From Bolinopsis microptera (taxonomy: Eukaryota > Ctenophora > Tentaculata > Lobata > Bolinopsidae), in the NCBI RefSeq assembly GCF_026151205.1, contig NC_087084.1:1774312-1838311 (forward strand): a stretch of DNA of 64,000 nucleotides, given 5' to 3'. A program made the position numbers and the translations under genes. Shown one piece after another: positions 28,901 through 40,900 of this stretch. Numbering within the stretch: the first letter of the stretch is position 1; each line of letters starts with the position of its first letter. The notes below the pieces were generated by a model that saw nothing but the letters and a program-made list of their open reading frames with translations, was not told the DNA's origin and did no database searches.

Positions 28901-31900
28901 ATTTAGCAGCGTGCACTGTCCTCATAAACACAACCTACCTCGCAATATTTAGCAGCGTGTACTGTCCTCATAAACACAACCTACCTCGCAATATTTAGCA
29001 GCGTGTACTGTCCTCATAAACACAACCTACCTCGCAATATTTAGCAGCGTGCACTGTCCTCATAAACACAACCTACCTCGCAATATTTAGCAGCGTGTAC
29101 TGTCCTCATAAACACAACCTACCTCGCAATATTTAGCAGCGTGTACTGTCCTCATAAACACAACCTACCTCGCAATATTTAGCAGCGTGTACTGTCCTCA
29201 TAAACACAACCTACCTCGCAATATTTAGCAGCGTGTACTGTCCTCATAAACACAACCTACCTCGCAATATTTAGCAGCGTGCACTGTCCTCATAAACACA
29301 ACCTACCTCGCAATATTTAGCAGCGTGTACTGTCCTCATAAACACAACCTACCTCGCAATATTTAGCAGCGTGTACTGTCCTCATAAACACAACCTACCT
29401 CGCAATATTTAGCAGCGTGTACTGTCCTCATAAACACAACCTACCTCGCAATATTTAGCAGCGTGTACTGTCCTCATAAACACAACCTACCTCGCAATAT
29501 TTAGCAGCGTGTACTGTCCTCATAAACACAACCTACCTCGCAATATTTAGCATCGTGTACTGTCCTCATAAACACAACCTACCTCGCAATATTTAGCAGC
29601 GTGTACTGTCCTCATAAACACAACCTACCTCGCAATATTTAGCAGCGTGTACTGTCCTCATAAAGGCGTCGCGAAGGTTTGCAGGGACTGTCCAGGAGGC
29701 GATCTCTTCTATCTCCTCTAGATTGATACTCATCGTGTCAATTCTATAGTTGGAGAAAATGTTGTTGATGAATTCTCGTATCATTTTATATAATTTGATT
29801 ATATAATTATCATAATTATTTCAATTATTATAGTATATCTCTTAAATTTGATGTATTTTTTACTATTACTAACTCGTAAAAGTCGTCGTATTGAATGTCG
29901 AAGATAGGAATGAGCTTGTACACACTTTCAATCACTTTCTCAACGTTGTCGAACAATTCTGTGGATACAGTAGCTATATTATATAATAACAGTAGTAGCG
30001 TATATATTTATCAATTCTAATAATCTCAATAAATGTGGGTGTGTGTGTGTGTGTAAAATGTAAGTTTGCAATATCCCAATCAAGAAAACGGTAAGATTTG
30101 TGGGACTGGTTTTTCCGGTATATTTCTTTAACTCGACCGATGGTAATCGGTTTAATTGATGGTTTTGTACTGCAAATGTGATATTAAAGTGACTCACTTT
30201 TTGTCCCTCTCTCACACTCTCTCTCTCTCTCTCTCTCTCAATCTTTCTACCCATTTACAGCTCAGAATTAAATTTACTCTAATGAGGTCGGTTTCAACTG
30301 AGCGAATTTATAGTTTTGCACAATTTTAAGTTTTGCACTGTTTATACTTCTGTAATTCAACTGCGATAGTGAAGTCCCGGTCGTAGGCACGGGTTACATT
30401 AGTATAGAAATTAAAGGATTATAATTTCAATCCTGGAGCTGAGAAACCATGTTGTCGGACCATAATGTATGTAAGACGTAAGTATCTATATTAGTTTATT
30501 AAAGATTTCAGAGCAAGAAGTGCGGCCCTGCAGGATTAAGGTGGACTAAAATTAGGAGTCAACAATGGCACGTGTCATATCACTTATCATATCACGTGTC
30601 AAAACAGATTTGCACATCCAAAATCTAACCCACTTTCACCTACTCTGATCCTCCAGCATTCTCCTCAGGCAACACGGATACAAGACACCTCTGTCCTTCT
30701 TGCACTTCTTCTCACAGTATAAAGCGTTGGTTGTCTTGGCGGTCATGTTCAGCATTACCTCCCAAAACTGCTCCTCTCCCAAAGAGAAGTCGGTTGGGTC
30801 CCGGCCGTCTTTCACCCAGGCGCGGTAGGGGCCAAACATAGCGTCACAACGTTTTTCTTGTTTCTTCTGGTGCTTTCTGTCACCGTTATCGTAATCGTCG
30901 AAATCCTCAACAGTGTTCACACCCATTTCTACCAGCTCCTGCAAAGCACTGAGGATAGAGTTGAGGCATATTCCACTGCTGGTTTCCTCGCACACTCCCG
31001 CTAGCAATCTGTCGAAGAACCTGCCTGCCTGCGGGATATTATCATAAACAATATTATTATTATGATTAAATAATATGTTTATATAAACCAAAAAATATAA
31101 ATAAAAGTACAACTGTTATTCAAAATGGTCGATACGCTAGAGCTAGATGCAACGTCTGACAGGCCCTTATAAAACCAGTTTTATTTTTTCCTTTTCACCC
31201 TCTTGAAAAAAGGCAATAGTGAAAGGTTACAAATGGAGGTTTTTGCAGAAAAACGTGGATTTTGGAGAACGAGATAGGTGTGTTTAAATATGTCGTGTGT
31301 CCTTCCTTCCTTACGTCCGTTTCCATGCAACGAAAACGTTGCGCGCGCGAGGATTGCTTGTGGAGATGTGATGTATACTGTCTAGATAGCCTGTGATCTA
31401 TGAATGCGCGGCGCGACTGTGTTTTAATGTATATGATGCATGTAATGTATAATATTACTATTAGGTAATATGCTCAATTTGTAAGTGGCACGCGTGGTGT
31501 ATTGATGTGTACACGAGTATAGTTTAGTTTTACCTTGGCTGATAATTTCTTGAATTACAGATACAAGTTAAGTTAGGTAGTGCGCCATCGACAGTGAGCC
31601 GCGCGTGCCGACTGTAGGATGGTTTTTTAGCGCTAATTTCGGCCAGCACAATTTTCTTTAATCAAATAGATATTGAGTATCCTTCCCGACCTCCAATTGC
31701 AACAAAAATTGGTAAGCTTACTCATAGACTTACAACTTGTCAGTCTTAAATTTTTCGGACACTTTCCTTGTAAGTTACAAGGAAAGTGTCCGAAAAATTT
31801 AAAGCATATCCAACCATCAGACATTATGTTACAGCTAAAAGCAGCGTATTTTGCCCCATTTTTATCACTATATCAACTCCGATATCCACCAAATTTTTCG

Positions 31901-34900
31901 GACAGTTGTAAAAGCCTTATTGGAAGGTCGTAGCCAATTTCCAGAATGATCTCATTTAAGGAACTGAAGATAAATCCGAATAATACGACAAAAATGGTCA
32001 AATTTGGACGAATTTGGTCAAATTACGCGACTTTTACAGCTACTTTTGCTCCAAAAGCCGCGCACCATCAAATATGGCACCTTGGCGAAACTCACTGATC
32101 TTTCCAGATAGGTATGACAAATTTGGTATTGTGAAAATTCTCACAGTCTCTAGAAAACAGTGGTACAACAATTTTTAAAATCCGAGCAAGTTTATTTTTA
32201 TCGTGCACCCCCTAGTTAAGTTCTACGGCAATTGAACTGAATTTTAAGTGTTTGCCGTATTTGATGCATAATTTATCAATATCATTATCAGATCATGAAG
32301 ATTGAAATGAGCTGATTGGAGCTTATACTTAAATTTATAGTAAATGTGAAATGGAAATCTAGCGTCCGCCAAAACGAAACAACGGGCGCAATTCTTGTTA
32401 TTTTTTATTACATGTTTTTAATTTCTTACCGATTTAGCGTCCACACTTCTCGCGATCCTTCCGAAATTTGCCAAATTATAGTTAGAGGGTATTGCAAAAG
32501 ATAGGGCATTGGCGTAGTAGCTGAAAAGTTCATTAATTGGTTAATATTATATTGTTTGTTAGGGAAACAAGCATTATATATGAGGCCATATTTGTTATAT
32601 AACTATAGTGTGTTACCATCGTTACTGGGTACACAGCTACATGTCATATTACTAGAACCTGTAGTGCTACAAATATTCATGGTTGTTCCTTGCTTGTTGC
32701 TAATCACTACGCTCATTATATCTTTATATCCAATAATTATAACAACCATGAAACTTACAATGGGGCACATTTGAATGTAGCTTTGAAGAACTCTCTGCCG
32801 CAGGTACACACGTCCAACTTCTCGAATGCAGTTGACACCTCCCTGCGGATTATTTCCATGCCCTCCTTGTAATCGGTGGCGTTGAAGAAGTCTGTGAATA
32901 TCTGTGCTCCGTGTTCCAGGAAGTAGTGAGCGAGATCACATTTGAATCCAAGGCACTGAGGGCTGACACTCTCAAATTCTTCCAGGCAGTTTTTATCCAA
33001 CAGGAAGGAGTTGCCGAAGGTGATGTTATCTGAAGTCAAGTAACACAGCTCTGGGATCACGTCCTCTCTCACACGCTCGATAACGTCATCATCAAACCTA
33101 TATTTGACTCCCTCTTCATGGACCTCTGAGTCCACAATATTAATTATTTGCCAACGGTTCACTCCCAGCATTTGTCTTACTGGTCTCGGCTCCGTGGTTT
33201 GTCTGGACCCACGCCTGTTTGTGTAGTAATCTTCTTCAACTGCGGGATCCCTGACAACTTCTTCACCTGCAGGATCCCAGACTACTTCATGAGGTTCAGC
33301 GTAGTCTTGTGCTGCCACACTGCATATGCACACTAGCAGTGCAGTTAGGAGCAACTTCATTTTGGAGATCTTTCACACTTTTTTCGGGTTACTAAACAAT
33401 AAACAAATTGTGAGAAATGAATCTTTCTAGAGAAAATTTGCAGTCAGCACCAATGTTCAGAAATTATCTTCGATTTAATTAAATCGAGAAAGAGAAGATT
33501 AGGAGCAACCAAAATAGCACAATTCGTGTCAGTTGGGGACGGTTAATATAATTTAGTCCGATTATTTTGTGATTAATTTGATCTATCCACAAAAATCAAA
33601 TAACCCACTAACGATAATGGCTGGAAGTTCGGAAACGTCCACTGTGTTATCGCCACTGACTAACTAACTCATTGCTCTAAGAGGGGACATCAAGGCCACA
33701 AACGGTAAGTATCTGCCCTCGATCCCCCGCTATATATATAGCCCCAACGGCCCCAACGTTAATGTGGCTCTTGCTATGTGTTGGTTCAGCCGAATTAATT
33801 ATTATATAATCAAGTTTATTTTTCTCGTTAGTTGTCATCCGGCCAAACATTAAGCAACTTATATTGCAGTACCATTTACCATTAAGTATATCAAAATATG
33901 TCATTGTAATTTTGCATGGCTGAAATGTAACGCTTAATTTATATATATAATGATTAATTGAATTTTCAAATAAAAAAAAAAATAATCTCGAAGAAAGCAC
34001 GACAAATAAAACCAGAAATTTAATGAGATGCAAGAGGAGCCTTGACCCCACTTTATGTTGAGACGAATATTCTGGGAGCTGGCTATTCCAACAACTAACA
34101 CCTTTTCCACCTTTGACACCTAGTGACCGACCCCTGCCGACTTCCGCGGCCACAATGTCTGGACTCTGGATATTATTCTTCTTCTCTGACTTGGGAATTT
34201 AATCACCTCGCACGAGGTGGTCTGCATTCACAGGAAATATTAAAACCTCAAATAGCTCTGAGTGACCAATAACATTTAAAGATGACCAATAACATTTAAA
34301 GATGTCCGTAAATTATTCTAATCCTTCCTCATCACACCACATACCTCATACCTCATACCTCATCACGGCATATTATGTTTCAACATTCGCCTGAAAATTA
34401 AAATATTTTTTTAAACCTTCCGTCCATGTGAGTAAGGGTTTGTGTTTTACTGCGGACAGTTATAGTGAAATTCGGAATAAACTTAAATTTTGATGGCACA
34501 AGACACCACAAACTTAAACGTGGGAGGCACAAGACACCACAAACTTAAACGTAGATGGTACAAGAGACCACTGAGATGCTGAATGTTTGATTATCAAAGA
34601 AAACTCTGATAAATGAAAAATCATCAGAATAGAAGAAAACGTGTTGGAGATTTCTAAATAGAACCATTTTTGCAGTCATATCTTAATGCAAAAATTAAAG
34701 CTACACTCTACAATTATTACACATATTACACATATTACACATATTACACATATTACACATATTACACATATTACACATATTACACATATTACACATATTA
34801 CACATATTACACATATTACACATATTACACATACTACAGGGCACACATGTGAGGCGGACATTGAGAGACCACCTGATAATGTCACGTGTGGTATCTCTAT

Positions 34901-37900
34901 CTGTAACCTGACTAAGAAGTACAAGGGAATGAGCCGCCCTGCTCTGAGTGGGCTATCACTGGATCTCTACGAGAATCAGGTCTGTACATATTATACTGCT
35001 CCTTCATAAAATTTTTGGTTTTTTTAAAAGTTACATTTTATTAATGTAGTACACCCCATATTTGTGTTTGCTGTGCATGTTTTGAAGTATACAATAATAA
35101 GAGGGAAACGAGATGAAATTATGTCATTTTTATTAATGTATAATTAGAAAATATGTTAATGACGTTATTATACTAATAATATAATTAATTATGACGTCAT
35201 AACCCAGATACTGACACTACTGGGCCACAATGGGGCAGGTAAAACAACCACAATGAGTATAATCAGTGGACTGTACCCTCCTACTACTGGCACTGCTACT
35301 GTTTACGGCAAAGATATCCGCAAAGATATGAAACATGTTGGTACTTTAATAATATGATCATAAACTGTTTGTTGTTGTGCACTTTGGCACGTTGTTATTG
35401 AGAGACACATGTCAGCGTCCATATATATTAATGCTTTTCAAAAAAATTTACGACGAATTCTTCATGTGGTGCATTTTAGCAGTGGAAATTAATTAAATCG
35501 TCACAATTGCCGCGGGAAATGAAGCGCACAATTTGTAAAATATAACATTGACAGCACTCAGCTCGTTGGGCAAATATCTTACCTTTATCACACATTCCAA
35601 AGCAAATATCTTATCTTTATCACACATTCCCTGTAGATAAGACAAGATCTGGGGGTATGTCCCCAATTTAACGTTCTATTCGAACACCTGACTGTGGAGG
35701 AGCACCTGTGGTTCTTTGCTAGTCTCAAAAGAACCCCGCCCTCTAAAGTAAGAGAAGATGTGGACACTTTCATGAAGAATGTGGGGCTCGCTGATAAAGC
35801 TGCCTGTTTCGCTAGTAACCTTTCTGGTATGTTAAAGAATCGCATAATTTATTTTGTAAAAACCTGTTGCTTAACGATTTGTTGTAAATTTACACTTTTT
35901 TTAATCAATAAACTTTCAAAAGCAAAGATCTGAAAAATAAAACTTTGTGTCTTCGAAAAGTTTGGTATTTCCACGTATACCAAAACATTTTTTTAATCAT
36001 TTGTTTTATCTTAAGATTAGAGATTTCATTAATTATCACAATTATGCATTAATTAATAAACCCATTAGGTGGCATGAAAAGGAAGCTGTGTGTGGCGATG
36101 GCGTTTGTGGGTGGATCTCGTATTATCATCTTAGATGAACCCACAGCTGGGGTTAGTTAGTTATATTATTTAATATTTAGTTACTTACAGTTTTAATATT
36201 AATATTATTTAACATTTAGTTACTTATAGTTTTAATATTAATATTATCTAATATTTAGTTACATATAGTTATAATATTAATATTATCTAATATTTAGTTA
36301 CTTATGGTTATAATATTAATATTATCTAATATTTAGTTACTTATAGTTATAAAATTAATATTATCTAATATTTAGTTACTTATAGTTATAATATTAATAT
36401 TATCTAATATTTAGTTACTTATAGTTATAATATTAATATTATCTAATATTTAATTACTTATAGTTATAATATTAATATTATCTAATATTTAGTTACTTAT
36501 AGTTATAATATTACTATTATCAGGTAGACCCCTGGTCTAGACGCAGCATCTGGGAGATGGTACTAAAACACAAGCAAGACAGAACCATCCTCCTCTCCAC
36601 TCACCACATGGACGAGGCTGACCTGCTTGGAGACAGAGTCGCTATACTTTCCCATGGTAAGCACTAGTGTAGTGTTTTCGGCTGAACTTACAGTGAAACT
36701 TCCAACCCCAGACCAAATTATAACCGGCACAATACAAATTGTCGGAAATAAAATGTTAATATTGAAGCTTTTTCTCAGGTCAACTACTGTGTTGTGGATC
36801 ACCACTGTATCTGAAATCACGATTTGGACCTGGGTACTACCTCAATATTGAAAAGGATTCTGGTAAGAGTTTTAGATATTTACAAAAAAAAGAAGATGCA
36901 TCAATTGTTACCATGGTATTGGAGTATTGTAACCATGGTATTGTAATCATGGTATTGGTAACCATGGTAACCATGGTATTCATGTATTGTAACCATGGTA
37001 TTGGAGTTATAACATAAACCTGTCAGGTGTGGAAATTGAAGAAAATCCAGAAGATTTTGAAGACGAAGACAGTGGGTATTTGGCAAGCGAGGTTCTGAAT
37101 TCTTCTACAACAGCATCTGTCACTCTCTCCCAAGCGTCAGTGAAAAGTACAGAAACACGTGATGCCCATATAAGGAGCGCCAAATACAACCACTCCGAGT
37201 TGTCCAGGTTTGATGATCTTTAATTTTATGTGTTCTGAGGTTTCCTCTACATCGATTTTTTAGTGATTGCCAGCGGAACTGCTTTAAGCTTCAAGATTTA
37301 AACATGTTCCTCCCCAGGCTGATAAAGACCTACGTGCCCCGAGCAACAGTGCACCACAATAACGATCAGGAGATTAGTTACCTGCTACCTTGGGAGGCGT
37401 TCCAGAGGGGGGTGTTCCCGGACCTGTTCAAGGAGTTAGATGGGATGACTAGCGAGCTGGGGATAAAGTGTTACGGGGTCATGGACAGCACTCTGGAGGA
37501 GGTAAGTAGATATTAGATAGGTAAAGTACTTTACTAATAGGTAAAGAAAGCACCACGTAAATAAGGGTTGCGTAAGTAATAGGTTAAGAGAGCACCAGTT
37601 CAGTAAGGGTTGTGTAAGTACAAACTGTTCTAGCAGTCTCCTCAACTCACAACCCCTCTCCCCACGTGACACACCACCCAGTCTCCTCAACTCACAACCC
37701 CTCTCCCCACGTGACACACCACCCAGTCTCCTCAACTCACAACCCCTCTCCCCACGTGACACACCACCCAGTCTCCTCAACTCACAACCCCTCTCCCCAC
37801 GTGACACACCACCCAGTCTCCTCAACTCACAACCCCTCTCCCCACGTGACACACCACCCAGTCTCCTCAACTCACAACCCCTCTCCCCACGTGACACACC

Positions 37901-40900
37901 ACCCAGTCTCCTCAACTCACAACCCCTCTCCCCACGTGACACACCACCCAGTCTCCTCAACTCACAACCCCTCTCCCCACGTGACACACCACCCAGTCTC
38001 CTCAACTCACAACCCCTCTCCCCACGTGACACACCACCCAGTCTCCTCAACTCACAACCCCTCTCCCCACGTGACACACCACCCAGTCTCCTCAACTCAC
38101 AACCCCTCTCCCCACGTGACACACCACCCAGTCTCCTCAACTCACAACCCCTCTCCCCACGTGACACACCACCCAGTCTCCTCAACTCACAACCCCTCTC
38201 CCCACGTGACACACCACCCAGTCTCCTCAACTCACAACCCCTCTCCCCACGTGACACACCACCCAGTCTCCTCAACTCACAACCCCTCTCCCCACGTGAC
38301 ACACCACCCAGTCTCCTCAACTCACAACCCCTCTCCCCACGTGACACACCACCCAGTCTCCTCAACTCACAACCCCTCTCCCCACGTGACACACCACCCA
38401 GTCTCCTCAACTCACAACCCCTCTCCCCACGTGACACACCACCCAGTCTCCTCAACTCACAACCCCTCTCCCCACGTGACACACCACCCAGTCTCCTCAA
38501 CTCACAACCCCTCTCCCCACGTGACACACCACCCAGTCTCCTCAACTCACAACCCCTCTCCCCACGTGACACACCACCCAGTCTCCTCAACTCACAACCC
38601 CTCTCCCCACGTGACACACCACCCAGTCTCCTCAACTCACAACCCCTCTCCCCACGTGACACACCACCCAGTCTCCTCAACTCACAACCCCTCTCCCCAC
38701 GTGACACACCACCCAGTCTCCTCAACTCACAACCCCTCTCCCCACGTGACACACCACCCAGTCTCCTCAACTCACAACCCCTCTCCCCACGTGACACACC
38801 ACCCAGTCTCCTCAACTCACAACCCCTCTCCCCACGTGACACACCACCCAGTCTCCTCAACTCACAACCCCTCTCCCCACGTGACACACCACCCAGTCTC
38901 CTCAACTCACAACCCCTCTCCCCACGTGACACACCACCCAGTCTCCTCAACTCACAACCCCTCTCCCCACGTGACACACCACCCAGTCTCCTCAACTCAC
39001 AACCCCTCTCCCCACGTTACACACCACCCAGTCTCCTAAACTCACAACCCCTCTCCCCACGTTACACACCACCCAGTCTCCTCAACTCACAACCCTTCTC
39101 CCCACGTGACACACCACCCAGTCTCCTCAACTCACAACCCCTCTCCCCACGTGACACACCACCCAGTCTCCTCAACTCACAACCCATCTCCCCAACCCAG
39201 TCTCAATCTGTTCTAGCAGTTTCCTGAACTTCATCTCGCAGGTATTTTTGAGCGTGGCTGATGTTGAGAAACCTGGTGCTGATAAGACTACTGGGTTGCT
39301 AGGCGACAACAGCTCTACCCAACTTCAGACTGATTTGGAAGTTGAAGAGGGCGCTTGTATGTATTTATCACTAACTCGCTTAAAATCAGAATTCAGATCA
39401 CATTACTTAGCTTGAAACCACCAACTCCTATGATCGCCTTTTTATTCCTCTGCTGACTTCTTACACCCACCAAAACCTATGTAGCTGCTACTGAACTTGT
39501 TTTACTCCTCCTCTCAAAACCTATGTAGCTGCTACTGAACTTGTTTTATTCCTCCTCTCAAAACCTTTGTAGCTGCTACTGAACTTGTTTTATTCCTCCT
39601 CTCAAAACCTGTATAGCTGCTACTGAACTTGTTTTACTCCTCCTTTCAGACGAGGACTATGCAAAGGACGAGCAGTATGACGAGGGAGAGGATGCGGGAC
39701 TACTCCCCCTTAGTAAGCAGGACCTACCTCCCTCCTCATTCTGCAGACAGATACACGCTCAGATACTAAAGAGGTACTGTACAACACGTGACGTCATAGC
39801 GCGCTACAACACGTGGTCTTATTAGCGTGACGTCATAGCTCCCTCATGTGACGTCATAGCGCGCTACAACACGTGGTTGACTGCTCTTAATAGCCGTATT
39901 TCATTGATGTTTTGATACATTGATGGAAGTGCTGTAACCAGGTGTCTGGCTCCAAAATATGAAAGACTTGTTTTAATTCTAAATGAAAAGCTCGAATAGT
40001 TAATTTGATGATTTAGTAATCAGATAAGTTCCCAACTAGTGGATACCAATAAGTATTGCCCCCCAGTTGTGGACTATAAGTATTCCCCCCCCCCCCCCCC
40101 TACCATGTGCTAACTGCAGGGTCCACCACACGCGGAGAGACTGGATAGGTCTGGTCTTCCAGATTATTCTCCCTGCTGTATTCGTCTCTCTTGCTATGAT
40201 CATTGCTTCTGCTCGACCCCACTTTGATTCAAGTGAGTATTGAGTGTGTGACATACTGTCACCACGCGACACACTTACAGTATTCTCTTATGTTGATATC
40301 CTTTGTTAAATCTCGAACATTTATTAACAACATTTCTTTAATATAGTATTTCATGCACTGATAAAAACTGCAAATTCCCCAAATCTAGGTAAGCAGTTAG
40401 AGCTGACTGTCGAAATGTTCAAACACCCTTATTTCGTACCTTTTTCTGATAACTCTACTAATGGAACCTCTAGACTGGCAGAACTGGTGGGCTACCCTGC
40501 AGGTCCCTGGGCACCTGATATCGGTTAGTCTTTATTCGTGTGTAACAACCTTACCTGGGCACCTGATATCGGTTAGTCTTTATTCGTGTGTAACAACCTT
40601 ACCTGGGCACCTGATATCGGTTAGTCTTTATTCAACGTCATGTGTAACCTTACCTGGGTACCAGGCTATCATGTTCATAAACATTGAGATTCGGCGGAAT
40701 GACAGGCTGAGCGCCGCTCAGTAAGTAACAACCGAGTACAGTAAAATCCCGATTAACCATGCCCCTATTTATCGCGCACCTATTTATCGCGCCCCGATTT
40801 ACTACGGACCCCGATTTACCACGGACCCGACCCCGATTTACCGCTGCTTTTGCCTTTCCCCAACTCTGCGGTAAATTGGGGTTTTGCTGTAACTCTTTTT

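Noticed and set aside
25669-29669. CRISPR-like array
   Set aside because: Regular 46-bp periodicity, but there are no distinct spacers, no cas genes, and the unit is an exon-donor junction of a eukaryotic gene.
31673-31933. Small overlapping frames on both strands with FKFFGHFPC peptides
   Set aside because: They lie across the internal palindrome of MITE copy A; inverted-repeat symmetry explains the mirrored peptides.
37436-39039. Two opposing long frames of 15-residue repeats
   Set aside because: The 45-bp period keeps frames open on both strands; the region is intron 33 between phase-matched exons 33 and 34.
40650-40724. Extra ABCA exon encoding [16 protein letters not shown]
   Set aside because: It has AG and GT at its edges, but including it puts a wrong frame on exon 38; the same sequence occurs three more times as a dispersed repeat.
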